A stretch of 64,000 bases of DNA from Campanula takesimana (GCA_026119855.1 JAOWBW010000281.1:620001-684000), one strand, 5' to 3'. Counted from the stretch's first letter, positions 1 through 11,920 are shown. Numbers and translations are program-made. The notes: generated from the letters alone by a model not told the origin.

Positions 1-131
1 CAATTAAAATAAAATTGGTATCTTTACTATAGTTCATTAGTTCTAACTTTTCTATCGTAAACTAAATAACTTTATTTTCAAACCTTTAAACACAAGAGTG
101 GTAGAGCAAAAGATATTGGTCAATTTATATA

Positions 132-391
132 CTCCCTCCATCTCAGAAAGATAGTCTCATTTTGATTTTTTATGATCAATAAAAATAAAATTTGACCAAA
201 CATTAGTGTCAATTTAATTATCACAATAAAATTATAAAAATTGTTACGGATAAATCACTTATCCATTACAGATTTTAGAATTTCACTAGAATGATTAGAT
301 CGTCACCAATTGGTGGTCAAAGTTCATTTCCGTTGACCATAAAAAAGTCAAAATGAAACTATCTTTCTCTCTATCTGGGACATATAGTGAG
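132..391. mobile_element. Stowaway-like MITE
   Basis: The ends are inverted repeats (CTCCCTCCATCTCAGAAAG on the left, its diverged complement on the right) flanked by TA dinucleotides at 130-131 and 392-393. The inner part is AT-rich and non-coding. It closely resembles the element at 43262-43524, including a GACCATAAAAAGTC-like inner arm. TA target duplication plus this terminus is typical of Stowaway elements mobilised by Tc1/mariner transposases. Confidence 0.75.
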
Positions 392-760
392 TATATAAAA
401 AGCAAAATAAATTGGACAAATCCATATGTAAAAATAGTTTTGGTATTACCAAATACAAGACTTTACCTTTTACTTTACAAACTCAAAAGCTTTCCTAACA
501 ATATTGATGGTGTATTGTCTATATGTACAATCCACTCTTGCCTAGTACAAATGGGCTTCATCCTTTTTTTTTTTTTTTTTTTTTTTGAGTAAATATAAAG
601 TTACAAAAAAGTGTCACAAAATTTGGTTTACAAAATGAGGTGTCATGATTTTGTTGGTGTTTTTTATTAGAGTGTGTCGGGTCCACTATCGATACAACCA
701 ATAAAATATCGCCACCTCATTTTATATCATTAATTTTGTGAAATCATTTTATACCCCTAG
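392..760. other. Intergenic, no gene seen
   Basis: AT-rich spacer with a poly-T run at about 563-586. Short open frames here run into the homopolymer and show no protein features. Nothing else is supported. Confidence 0.6.
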
Positions 761-1399
761 TGTTAGTAAATCAGACCCAAGAGATGCAAAGAATAATGAA
801 CGCAAATCAACACAGAATATACGTGGTTCACCAATCTCTATTGGCTACCTCCACGGGCAAAGGGAAACAAATATTATTATGGCGGAGAAACAATTACAAG
901 AAGATGATCACACTAATATATGTTTGCATGAACTTTGATCACAAAGTTCCTAGCTATTCAAAACCCTAGATCTAGAATTATTGATCTTTCTTTCTCTCTG
1001 AGTAATTGAACTTCTGAATTAGTTTAGGACGGAAGGAGTATAAATATATACATCCTAATTACCTAAACAAATTCCATAAGGATTCATACTGCCAACGACC
1101 CAAGACTCCTAGGCCCACTCAATTCCTAACGCCAATACTAACTCCAAGTGAATAAGGATACTAACTTGTTATTGACGGCTACTGGCCAAACAAAAACTCA
1201 AGAACCCATTTAACCATGTTGGCCCATATCTCACAATTTGGCGTGCTCTTGTGGCTAAGGCTACAATATCAGCTTGGTCGCAGCTTCTCTGGCCTTAGCT
1301 CGAGGCCTTAGCTCAACTCCCTCAGTCTCGGAATTACGTACTCTTTGTTGTATAATCCTCTAAATTAAAGTATCAACTTCAAAGGCATTTATCCCAACA
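761..1399 (-). mobile_element. Solo LTR of a Copia element
   Basis: A 639-bp block bounded by TG..CA ends (on the minus strand TGTTGGGATAAATGCC at the start and CTAACA at the end). It is flanked by a perfect 5-bp target duplication CCTAG at 756-760 and 1400-1404. Read on the minus strand it aligns by eye along its length with the 642-bp LTR at 14671-15312: the same start, a shared block around the ATCAATAATTCTAGAT motif, and the same end. No internal domain is attached, so it is a solo LTR left by LTR-LTR recombination. Short frames at 738-969 are not genes. Confidence 0.85.
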
Positions 1400-1734
1400 C
1401 CTAGCATTACCCTTTTTTTTTTTCATTCTTTTTAATGAAATGGGGAGCATAGTGACAAAATAACAAATATTTTAAACTTGAATAATTCTAAAGGCATTTC
1501 ACAAATGTGTGAAGCTTTAAGACTTTTTATGATTGAGCAATATTAGAAGCATTTCATAACTACTCATAAAATTGCGGTTGGTATTCATTGATTAGTGTTT
1601 AAGTTACTTCCCCATCCCGGAATTTTACCTCCAATTTTTTTTTCTCATTAGTTTTAGTTTGAATAAAACTTTAGCGATGATTTAGATTAAATTTATATAT
1701 TTTATGAAAAAAAGTGTTTTACTTTAAGGATTCA

Positions 1735-2160
1735 TAATACGTGTTTTGAAAAGACACTGGTGCTTGTTTTTTAAAAACAAGTGGTGACACTTTGTAAATA
1801 CTGGCAAGCATCGTAAATGCAGTGTGAATATTCTAAAATGCCTGTTATTTGGACTGACGTTTATAAATATTATCGTTGACACTTTTCAAAAGTGTCAGTG
1901 TTAGTGTTTAAAAGTCTCATCCATCACACTAGCACTTAAAAACATTGATACTGACACTTATCAAAAGTGCCAGTGGAAGTGTCAATGAGTGCGAATGTAT
2001 GACTAACACTTTTTAGCACTAACACTAGCACTTACGATAAGCGACAGTTATTTACGAAAATGCCACGCGTGCTTTAAAACAACTTCCCATTTATTACAAA
2101 AATGTCACCGCGCCATTTTTAAAAAGTCGTTTTATGCTAACTTAGCGTAAAACACGTTAT
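1735..2160. repeat. Cluster of short inverted CACTT/AAGTG repeats
   Basis: The segment repeatedly alternates AAGTGTCAGTG-like and CACTGACACTT-like words, including palindromes such as GACACTTTTCAAAAGTGTC near 1879-1897. Such subterminal repeat clusters are typical of CACTA or other DNA transposon ends, but I find no clear terminal CACTA motif with a 3-bp target duplication. The assignment is therefore open. Confidence 0.35.
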
Positions 2161-2566
2161 ACCCAATTTTTCACATTTTTTATTGATACAAAATTATACT
2201 ATCAATAATAAGTTTAAAATTTTGTTTGGATAACTAAAAGTAATTAATTGTTTCTCAACTTTCATTTAAATTAAAAAATATATTTTTTCTCATCTCAAAA
2301 TGAGTTTATCCTTACAAATGAAGAAAATAACTTTGTGCAATTCAGTTTTGTATAATTTGTGCACTATTATTCCCTCCATCTCAAAAAGATATTTTCATTT
2401 TTTTTTAATTATTAATCGAATGAATTTTAAACAATAACATGTTGATTTGATTTGATTGTATTAATGAAAATCTTAAACTTGTAACTGACACACTATCAAC
2501 AACACTATCAACAATAAGTTTTAATTTTGCCTTAGAATTATTAACTCAACTTAAAAAAAAAAAGTA

Positions 2567-2819
2567 CTCCATCTGTCCCAAAAAGATAGTCCCATTTTTT
2601 TCGTTGTTACTATGAAGGAACTTTGAGCAATAATTAAAACTACTTTTAATTATTTGAATGAGAATGTAAAAATTGTTATTGATACACCATTATAAATACT
2701 ATCAATATCAATTTTTAGATTCACATTAAGATAAATAAAATTAGCTTTAATTATTGATCAAAGTTCCTTGATAATAATAATGAAAAAAATGAGACTATCT
2801 TTTCGGGTCAGAGAGGGAG
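2567..2819. mobile_element. Stowaway-like MITE
   Basis: Inverted ends (CTCCATCTGTCCCAAAAAG and its complement near 2798-2819) with TA on both sides. The inner arms contain mirrored AAGGAACTTTGAGCAATAAT and AAAGTTCCTT blocks. A related diverged half lies just upstream near 2371-2420. Confidence 0.7.
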
Positions 2820-2826
2820 TATTACT

Positions 2827-2985
2827 CAAAATATTGGACCTTTGGTTTCAAAAAACCTAAATATACTGGATAGGCCCAAGCCCAAAGGCCAGAGTAGCCC
2901 ACTTCCCGCCCACAAGGCGCTCCCCGCTCTTGCAGTTTCACGAAATGTGTTTTCCCCCAAAATAACCGAATGGTCAAATTGAACA
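2827..2985 (+). promoter_or_regulatory. Displaced fragment of the PRD3 promoter region
   Basis: The segment from CAAAATATTGGACC to AAATTGAACA matches almost base for base the sequence just upstream of both PRD3 copies (about 24608-24803 and 36607-36795). It shares the GGCCCAAGCCCAAAGGCC block, the CACTTCCCGCC block and the CCCAAAATAACCGAATGG block. It lacks about 40 bp present in the two others between CCCGCC and AAGGCGCTCC. No PRD3 exon follows here. It directly abuts the MITE ending at 2819. Whether it keeps promoter activity is unknown. Confidence 0.8.
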
Positions 2986-3796
2986 TATTCTAAGCGTTAG
3001 ATTACTTTAGGGGTATATAAGACATTTTCACATACATTAATTGCATTTCTTAAAATGTGTGAAAATATCTAAAACGACATTTATTTTGAGACGGATGGAG
3101 TATGATTATTAAAATTTGATTTGCTGAGCAATATTAGAAAATTAGTCAAATAAATCTCTCAGTTTCACGATTTTAATTGGGCCTAAACATATATCAGCGC
3201 TCATAGTTTGCTCAAATTTCACTTTATGTCATTAACTATAAAAAAATTCGAAAAAAAACGTTTAGGGAGAAAGTTATGTTCAAAAAAGACACTCATTTAA
3301 GGACAAAGATTTCTTGAAAATGGACGCTCATTTAGAGACAGGGGGAGTAACATGAAATTTACAATTATTTGTAGCCAAACAAGATCGTAGTACTACTCTT
3401 AAATTAATATGCCAACGCATTTACGAAATAAAACCTAATACTATGCACAAAGCATCACCTTGTGATATGAATAGTCGGCATGGGAATGAAGCACTCTTTT
3501 TACGGGTATTTATATCTACTTTTTTTTAAAATAAACATTTCAACATTGCTTTAATTTTTAATATGTACCGAATAAACGGTCAGTAATAATAAGTGCAAGT
3601 AGTAATAAGTGCAAATGAGATTTCATAAAAAAAAATTAATCTCAACTACACATACTAAAAATGAGGTAAATACGACTTAATCTTATTCTTCGGATGCACC
3701 GCTGCTAGAACAATTTTAGATCGATAATCAAATACTACTAGCTTAGTATGATTTTCCAAGTAGATTCGCATTAAAGTACTATAAATCAAAATTAAA
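2986..3796. other. Intergenic AT-rich spacer
   Basis: Contains degenerate MITE pieces (for example GAGACGGATGGAGTATG at about 3087) and no open frame with protein-like content. Confidence 0.5.
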
Positions 3797-3799
3797 TAA

Positions 3800-4239
3800 G
3801 GCCTCGTTTGTTTTTTTCATTCAGATCTGAATGAAGTCTGAATGTCTAGCGAATCAGACCTTCTCCAATTCAGATTGTTTTTTTTTTTTCCAGCTTTCAG
3901 ATCTGAATAGAGACTTTTGATTTGAATGGAGTCTGAATGAATCAGACCTAAAATGAAGTCTGATTAGAGTCTGAATGGTGTCAGAAGTAACAATAATTAA
4001 AATGCTTTTTCACTTTTCTTTTAGCAAATAAAAATCCATTATTATCCATTAATTCTCATGCTTATACATAATATTTCAAAAGGTTAACACTTTAAAAAAA
4101 AAACAATTCAGATGTGAATTCAGATGAAAAAACAAACAGCTTGAATAATTCAGAATTCAGTCTTCAGACGCTGCCTCTTATTGATTCAGATGAGAATTCA
4201 GATTTCAGGACTTAACACTTAAAAAAAACAAACGCCACC
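3800..4239. mobile_element. Harbinger/Tourist-like MITE
   Basis: The termini GGCCTCGTTTGTTTTTTT and (complement) GGTGGCGTTTGTTTTTTT are inverted repeats, and TAA flanks both ends (3797-3799, 4240-4242). The interior repeats ATTCAGATCTGAAT-type palindromes and TCTGAATG words. A 3-bp TAA target and a GGCC-type terminus fit the PIF/Harbinger (Tourist) group. No transposase is encoded. Confidence 0.7.
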
Positions 4240-4588
4240 TAAGTTGAGTTGACCCAATCTGATTGGACTTTGGAAGAATATACTGTAGGCGTCATTTGAT
4301 ACCTTACCTTGTGATTAAGAATAAGGATTGTAGTTAATTAATAAAATAATTAACTATTTTGATGAATTAACAATTGAAATTTTTTGTACTTAACCATACA
4401 TGACAATGGAGCCTTTCTCAATGTGATTCACTTGATGGTGGCGATGCTTTTGAGAAGTCATAAGGGTAGGTCCAATTATTTTTGGAGATTAATACTTTAT
4501 ATATTTTTATGTTGATATGTAAATGTAATTATAAAGGGAACAAATGATAGTTTTCAGTTATATTACTACAATGTAGTATTTGTATAAA

Positions 4589-5575
4589 GACAAAGACTCA
4601 TGTGAGAACATGAGAACCCGTCTCATGGATGAGACGGGTCATTTTTGACCCATGACCCGGCCCATTGAACCGGCTGCATGACCCAGGGGGCGACCCTGTC
4701 ACGTGGCAGCCTCTCATAAGCCTTTTTTTTTTTTTTTCGGTTTGTCAAAAGTAATAGTTACTATAACTTAATGTAATGACTGTATACATATAAAGTAACA
4801 GTTTGTATACATAAAAGTAATACATATATACAAAAAAGTAACAATGTTTTTTTCTATGTTTTCTTCGTTTGCCAAAAGTAATACTTATTACAACTAAAAT
4901 GTAACGAACATGTTACTTATATGTAATAATGTTTATACATAATTGTAACACATATGTATAGGAAAAGTAATAATTCAACCATTTACATTTTTAGAGCTAA
5001 AAACACTTGATTAGTGTTACATGTAAAAGTATTACATTATCTATAGAAATATGTTATAATTTCTTTAATTAAAGTGTTACATTTACTTGTACAAACAATT
5101 ACATTCATATATATGAGTTGTTACTTTTCAAATGTTTCTTTCAAAAAATTAAATCAAAATACACAATATTTTACATTTTTGTAAAAGCACTATTACATTT
5201 CAGTATAAATGATAATTTCATTAGATATTGTTTGGGTTACATGTAATTATAGTTAGTATTACATTTGAAAAAATGGGTAAAACGAGCTTTTGTTTTTGTA
5301 AAATACGTGTTACGTTTACTTATGAACAATGTTACTTTATATGTATACAGTCATTACATTAAGTTATGGTAACTATTACTTTTGGTAAACGACGGAAAAG
5401 ACGAAAAAATAATATAAAAACTCAAAAAAACCAAAAAAAAAAAAAAAAAAATAAAATTGGGGGACCTATGAGAGGCTGCCACGTGGCGGGTTATGCCCTA
5501 TGGGCCATGGGTCGACCCGTCTCATAGATGAGACGGATCCCCTTGTTCTCATGGGAGACCACCTCTTGTATAAAA
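4589..5575. mobile_element. Mutator-like non-autonomous element
   Basis: A perfect 9-bp target duplication TTGTATAAA (4580-4588 and 5576-5584) brackets the element. The ends form long inverted repeats of about 120 bp. Each contains a nested hairpin (CCGTCTCATGGATGAGACGG on the left, a variant on the right) and the shared words CACGTGGCAGCCTCTCAT. The core is AT-rich and full of GTAAC/GTTAC words arranged symmetrically; a block near 4760 reappears inverted near 5350. No transposase frame is present. The 9-bp duplication with long inverted repeats is the hallmark of MULEs. Confidence 0.8.
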
Positions 5576-5934
5576 TCGTGTCAAATAAGATGCTTACGCT
5601 ATAAATATTAAGGTTATGATATTTGTTTAGTCTCACTTTTAAAATTTAGAATACAAAAATTACAATAATGAACGGTCATTTTATCAATAAAACCATTATC
5701 GAATTTATTAATGTTATTTGATTTTATTCCTGTAATTTGTGTAAGTATTTTTTGTCGTGCGTTTAATGCACGGGTGTTACTCTATTTTCTTTTAATAGCT
5801 TACATCACTCGATTTAACGATTAGAATCATTTATAATAAAGTTGGCTTAAAGAAAATTTTATTCTTTCTTTGCTTAAAAATGAGTTTTATAACTGTAAGT
5901 TTTAGCGTTACAAATGACGGTCATTTATACTAAC

Positions 5935-7549
5935 GGGCAAATTGCACTTTACTGCCACTAAGTTTACATGCAGTTGCAATTTAGGACCTAAAGTTCCATT
6001 TTTTGCAATTTCATGCACTATGTTCACAATTTGTTGCAATCCAAAGCAATTTTGGATGGCTGTTAAAAATTTTGAACGGCAATTACCAAAATGGATGAAA
6101 ATGTTAACAAAATACTTTGTAACTTGCATTAGCCATCCCTAAACTTCAACATTTTTCAGTTTGTGACTATTCTATCAATTACATTTACAAAAAACTAACA
6201 AATATTATTTAAATTCTTAATGAATAAACTTTGTTTATATATAAATATTACAACCTTACTGCCACCATCAAGCCATCCACACCACCATCCACACCGCCAT
6301 AACCCCCCACCCATCTAACCACCACCAACATCTTCACATCAACCACCATTATCACCATCACTTGCACCATTAACAATCACCAAAAATAAACCTCATGTAA
6401 AACTGGAAAGGCTGAAATACACCACCAAATTAATTCAAAAATCGATTACTATGAACTTGTACAATGCTGAATGCAAACAAAATCGAATGAAATCTGAAAA
6501 AGAAAAAAAAAAAACCTCAAATAAAATTGTCTTCTCAAGGCGTAACAGAGATCTGAAGAAGACACAAATAAAGGCAACAATAGTTTAAAATCAAATATGG
6601 GCAGCTTGATGCTTTGAAATGCAGTTGAGTGCATCGATTGCAACATTATTCAAAGACGCAGAAAGGACTGTTGAAGATCTGGGTGAAAAGGATATAAATG
6701 GGGCTTCCAGAGTTGTTTTGGGAAGAGAGGTGCCGGGGGGGGGGGGGGGTGGAACTATCAAAATGGGGTGGGGATGTTGGACTTGTACATGTGATGAAAG
6801 AAAGTGGGTAAGGGTAAGGGGTTACCGGAATTGTGAGAAGAGGATGAGTAGGTGGGGTGCGACTATCGGAGTAGGGAGGACAAGGGGTGGGATGGGTGCA
6901 GATGGATGGGGAAGGGGTTGGTGTCATCGTGTTGTATAGATTGGGAATGCAGTGAGATGGGATTTAAGGAGTTGAGGGAGAAGATAGAATCAAAGGAGTT
7001 GAGGGAGAAGATAGAGGGATTTTGTGGGTGTCATGGTGATTCACCATAGTTAATGGTTTGTTCTTCTTCTTCCTTTTTTTTTTTTTTTTTTTTTTAAACA
7101 AACTATAATTACTGATTAGTGATTAATTCAAAGTGGGCATATTGGAAGGTTTATTTATGTAACTGCATAATACTAGTAGTATATTTTTTCAAGCTTTTAG
7201 TATTATTTAATACATATTTTATTTTATTTTATTGAAATATTTTATTTTTATTGTAAATTTAACTTTTTTGTTTGTATGATTGTTTTTCTTGAAGTATAAT
7301 TAATGGAATAGTCACAAACAGTTGTTGAAGTTTAGGGATGGCTAATGGAAGTTACAATGTATCTTGTTAACATATTTATCCATTTTGCTAACTTTTATTA
7401 ACTGCCGGTCAAAATTTTTAACAGCCATCCAAAATTGCTTTGGATTGCAACAAATTATGAACATAGTGCATGAAATTGCAAAAAATGGAACTTTAGGTCC
7501 TAAATTGCAACTGGATGTAAACTTAGTGGCAGTAAAATGCAATTTGCCC
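5935..7549. mobile_element. Mutator-like element, about 245-bp terminal inverted repeats
   Basis: The 9-bp target duplication TATACTAAC occurs immediately outside both ends (5926-5934 and 7550-7558). The outer 245 bp at each end are inverted copies beginning GGGCAAATTGCA. The interior (about 6240-7100) is compositionally different: a CCACCA-rich stretch, a (G)n run at 6735-6748 and a purine-rich GGTGGG segment. It encodes no transposase. The mirrored short frames inside the inverted repeats are not genes. A captured host fragment (Pack-MULE) is possible but I cannot name one. Confidence 0.88.
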
Positions 7550-7674
7550 TATACTAACACTTTACAATTTAAATCAATACTTTTAACATTTAAATGAACA
7601 CTTTTAACACTTATTAAATAAATAAATATTAGTGTTAAAGTGTATTTGTGTGTGTTTTTAATTAAAAGAGTGCA

Positions 7675-7800
7675 TTTTTTTTGTTTTGTTTTGTTTTGTT
7701 TCGTTTTGTTTTTTTTTTTTTTTTTTTTACGATGTCTATGCAAGAAGGAGGCGAGGAGAGGGATCGAACCCTAGCGCTCACCGAAAGTGAGGCTTGGAGT
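7675..7800 (-). mobile_element. SINE-like remnant (truncated)
   Basis: On the minus strand a polymerase III box-B-like word (GGGTTCGATCC, 7761-7771) follows a tRNA-like segment GCCTCACTTTCGGTGAGCGC. About 30 bases later comes an A-rich tail, seen as T-rich sequence at about 7675-7729. I do not find a convincing A box, so it is probably 5'-truncated, and the family is not identified. Confidence 0.4.
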
Positions 7801-8238
7801 ATTAATAATTGTCAATGTGTATTAAAAAATGTTAATGTTACATAAAATGATTACCCACATTCTATTATAAAATATATGAATAGATCATTTATACGCATAA
7901 AGTTTTCAGTACCCGTACTAGACTAGGCAATAGATCTGTAATAGACTTAATAGGAATTTGTAACACGATGGCAATTGCCCTGTATGAATGAAATGTAACT
8001 AGCTTGTAAAAAAAAACGAAATGGAGCGTTGAATTGTGACACGTTTCCTAGCAAATTCACAAATTTGAGAAGAATTAAATAGGTTTGAAACTCACTCAAA
8101 TGATGAAGCAACCATATTATTGACTTTAATAAATATGATTAGGGTTCCGCCCGTGCGATGCATGCGCAAGTATTTTCCAACACAAAATGATTGTTTATAT
8201 CTATATATTTATAAATAAATATAAGTAATTATAGTATA
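7801..8238. other. Intergenic spacer
   Basis: AT-rich. Includes a short GC-rich word CCCGTGCGATGCATGCGC near 8150 of the type found near transposon ends, but no structure I can close into an element. Confidence 0.4.
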
Positions 8239-8240
8239 TA

Positions 8241-8522
8241 TTTCCTCCGTCCCAGCTCACTTGACACTTATTTTTATTTTGGTCCGTCCCAGCTTACTTG
8301 ACACTTCTCAAAATAGCTTACTTTTTATAATTTTATATCCACTCTACCCCACCACTCATTCTCTCTCTTCATTCCCCACCACTCATTTTATTCAACAAAC
8401 ACTACTATTTACCCCACTAATTCTCTCTCTTCATTTTCTACCACACAATTTCCTTATTTTATTCTTTTTCCTTAGTTATTGTGCCCACCTCTTGGGTGTC
8501 AATTGAGGTGGGACAGAGGGAG
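8241..8522. mobile_element. Stowaway-like MITE
   Basis: The left end TTTCCTCCGTCCCAGCTCAC and the right end GTGGGACAGAGGGAG are inverted, with TA outside. The left arm contains a repeat of itself (GGTCCGTCCCAGCTTAC at 8281), which suggests a small internal duplication. Confidence 0.65.
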
Positions 8523-8799
8523 TATATATTTTTTATAAGTATTGTTTAAAACATTGACAATTTGTTACTAAAATAGGCTATAAATGAAAATTTGCTTAAT
8601 TGAAATAACATTAATCTAAGGTAAAGATTGTCTTTGACTTTTGCTGATTGATGTGGCATAACATCGTCCTTGACTCGTGTAGATAAAGATTGTGCTTGAC
8701 TCATGAATATAAAGATTGTTCTTGACTTTTGTTTCTTATATGCTACCTCTAGTAAGGTTCATAAATATTATTGCACACATATAAAGATATTCTTGGGTA

Positions 8800-9043
8800 C
8801 TCCCTTGTCTCAAAACAAACTTCTCATTTTGTTACTATGGGCATTCCGTTGGAAAGTCATATTTTTCCAAAAAAGAAAGATACGCTCCAATTTCTCTCTC
8901 CTTTCAACTCAAAACAATATCTACTTACTATTCTTAACCCCACTTTCTCTCTTATTCTCACTCACACCAACTATTTTTACAACATCTTTTCTTAACTTAT
9001 ATTTCTAAAATAAAATGAAAAGTTTGTTTTGGGACAGAGAGAG
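8800..9043. mobile_element. Stowaway-like MITE
   Basis: CTCCCTTGTCTCAAAACAAAC on the left is mirrored by GTTTGTTTTGGGACAGAGAGAG on the right, flanked by TA. The interior is CT-rich on the plus strand, as in other members here. Confidence 0.7.
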
Positions 9044-9979
9044 TATTGATTAAGAGCATCCGTAATGGGAGCCTTTTATGTTTGTCAAAAAGTTTTTTGG
9101 AGTTTTTTTTTTATTATTATTGCAGAAAAAATTTTGAAAGAAAAGAGAGCAACTCTTTATAGAAAGAGCTCTTTCTATAGCTTTTTTGGTACTGTTCATT
9201 AACTTCCCATGTTAAGTCATTAAATGTAAAGGTTCTACCCTAAGCCTTGGGTTAGCATGATCTGGACGGTCGCCATTTGGAACCTACGAAAGCAAGCCCC
9301 GAACTGTGAAATAAACTTTAATTTTTTGTCCTTTGACTATACATGTAAAGGCAAATAAAAAAAATGAAAGAGCTTTAGAGATCGTGGAAACTCTAAGAGT
9401 TTCTGTAATTAATACGATACCGATAATTAATGACAAAAGTTATTTCATGGTTAATTTTATAGATAAAATAATTAATATTTTCCAACATAATCATTTAGGC
9501 AAAACATTTAAGGGATTTCATTATAGTTGCTAATATAACTTTATACAAATGCATTTACAAAATATATTCCATATACGGTAATAAATTATTTGTTAGCATC
9601 TCAACGTTTTATCGGATGTAAACATTACACAAAATCACGTATTCCAAAATCTCACTTTACTTCATAAAAATGTCATTTTAATTATCCCACATTAATCTAA
9701 AAGAAATTAAAATGGAAACTTTTGACCTATGTGTATAATAAGATATAAGGCAGAACAACAGGCAACTCAAAAATAACAACTTATGTCAGAAAGTTTAACA
9801 ACATAATCAAAAAACAAAAATTTATAACTACATTTATCATTACTAAATTATGCTTACTTTAATTTGTTTTAAAAAATTTAAAATATCTTTAAAAGTTAGA
9901 AGCAAATTGAGCATTCAATTAATTATTTTGTTAATCATAAATACAATAATCATTAGTAATAGAAAGATAATGTTGACTA
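9044..9979. other. Intergenic; degenerate repeat ends
   Basis: Contains an AAGAGCATCCGTAATGGG word (about 9053) and its relative AAGAGCATCC at about 10248, each directly downstream of a MITE, so this flank was shared or copied. No coding signal is seen. Confidence 0.4.
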
Positions 9980-10240
9980 ATCCCCGTCTCAAAATATACT
10001 TCTCATTTATCATTTATAGTATCGGATTGAAATGTCTCTTCTTTTTTTTTTTTTTCAAAAATAGAAAAAATTCCCTCCACTTACTCTAACTTTCCAGCTC
10101 ACAACAACTACTGTATCAATTTATTATTCTCAAATCCACTTTCCCTCTCACTCCCATTCATGCCACCTACTTTTCAAACATATTTTCTAAGTTTATTTTT
10201 CTAAAATAAAATGAAAAGTTTATTTTGAGACCAAAAGAGT
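9980..10240. mobile_element. Stowaway-like MITE, diverged
   Basis: Related to the 8800-9043 element, with mirrored CAAAATATACTTCTCATTT and AAATGAAAAGTTTATTTTG arms and weak TCCCCGTCTC / GAGACCAAAAGAG ends. Confidence 0.5.
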
Positions 10241-10305
10241 TTTGATTAAGAGCATCCAATCTCATTGTGTTTTCTTTCATTACAATGTTCAGTCTGAAAC
10301 AAAGA

Positions 10306-10747
10306 CAGTAGTCCATAATAAACTTTTCGTTTTGTTAATTTGGGGGTCTCATTAAAAAATTCTACTTACCCAAAAATAAAAAAACTCCCTCCATTCACTC
10401 TCCTTCCCAATCACGACAACTAACCACTTACTTTATTTGAATTTACCCTTCTTCCAACTCACAACACCTACTATTTAATAATATTTTTAAAATTTCCGTT
10501 CCTAACATTCTATAAGAAGTTTATTTTGGAATAGAGCAAGTACAAAATAAGGAAACCTCCATTTTGCCCCTAAAAGGAAAATCATCTATCAAAAAAACTT
10601 TTTCTATTGAACATCTATTTACCTATGCCAGTCTTGAAGTCGAGATATCCCTACCCAACTTTCTCTCTCCTTCTCTTTCACAACAATTACTTTCATTAAT
10701 TCCCGTTCCTAAAATTTTATGGGAAGTTTGTTTTGGTACGGAGGGAG
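10306..10747. mobile_element. Two adjacent diverged Stowaway-like MITEs
   Basis: Arms ATAAACTTTTCGTTTTG (left), AAGTTTATTTTGGAATAGAG (about 10540) and GGGAAGTTTGTTTTGGTACGGAGGGAG (ending 10747) indicate two members of the same family back to back. The boundary at about 10543 is approximate. Confidence 0.45.
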
Positions 10748-11373
10748 TATATATTTGTAGGAAACTTTTTTGGATATAAATTTTCATTTAAGACTATTTG
10801 ATATTTTCCCTAATTATTTATATTCTAAAACTAAAGAGTTGTGTTATAACATTCCATTATCCTCACAAAACGTCTCTCTTTTTCTAAAAATGCATCCCCC
10901 CCTTCCCTCCATTATGTCAATATGCTTTAAGGGGATTTTTATTTTCTCTCCATAAACATCAACTTCCTAATCGAGTTTCTTCGTTATGTATTTTATAAAA
11001 AGTTAAGCAATACTTTTGCAAGACTATGATTAGTACTTATGATTAATTCCTTAAAAAAAAAAAAAGGATACAGATTTCTCACAATTAAGCTTACAAAAAT
11101 GCAATAGATTTACTTTTCATATTAAAAAAATACTATTAGAAATACAATAAATATAAAAACCTTAAGCAAAAAATAATATTTTAAAATACTCTAAATTAAT
11201 TTTCGTACGTTCCTGTTTTTAAAGTTTTTATTTTACTTTATTCCATAAATACAAACAATGAATACTATCTTGGACAATTATGTTCTAAAAAGTTCAAAAG
11301 TACAAAAAAGTGTTATATTCTTAACCTACTTTTCACCAACTTATTTATAAATAGTGTTTCAAGAAACTATATT

Positions 11374-11448
11374 CTCCCTCCATCCCATTTTAAACTTCAA
11401 AAATTTACATTTTGGTTGTCCCATTTAAAACTTCAAAATCTAAAAAGG

Positions 11449-11482
<34 letters not shown>

Positions 11483-11643
11483 TTATTTGTGGACCCCACA
11501 TGTCATACCCACAACAATTATCCACTAAATATTCTTTACCTCACTTTCTTTCTTCTAACAAACCATCTACACTCATAATACATCATAGTTTTCTTAATTC
11601 TTAAACCCAATTTTTTTTAATGTTTAAATTGGGACTGAAGAAG
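11374..11643. mobile_element. Stowaway-like MITE
   Basis: CTCCCTCCATCCCATTTTAAAC on the left and GTTTAAATTGGGACTGAAGAAG on the right are inverted. An internal (TA)n run lies at about 11452-11480. Confidence 0.6.
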
Positions 11644-11918
11644 TATTTAACACACCTACAAATGTTAACGCTTTTAGCTTAATGTCTTGATAAATGTACA
11701 AAATCAAACTAAATTTTAACTGAGACGGAGGAAAGGAGTATTAAATTATGGTAACTTCTTCATTCCCAAAAAAATCCGAAAAACAGGCCACCTCCTCCTC
11801 GGTCCTCTCTGCCCCCTATCTTCTGTAAACTATTGTACTACCATTCTTTAGAGATGCTATGCAAAATGCAATTTCATTCATACATGAAGCATTACTTCAA
11901 AATTGATTTATTCCATAG

Positions 11919-11920
<2 letters not shown>

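Noticed and set aside
353..592. 79-codon open frame
   Set aside because: It starts in a MITE terminus and ends in a poly-T run; no protein-like pattern.
5740..5790. CGTGCGTTTAATGCACG hairpin as a Helitron 3' end
   Set aside because: The hairpin is present but no CTRR end follows at the right distance.
5908..7597. Mirrored open frames on both strands near 5.9-6.1 and 7.3-7.6 kb
   Set aside because: They are the two inverted terminal repeats of the Mutator-like element read in both directions, not paired genes.
8146..8180. CCCGTGCGATGCATGCGC word as a transposon end
   Set aside because: No matching partner end or target duplication was found.
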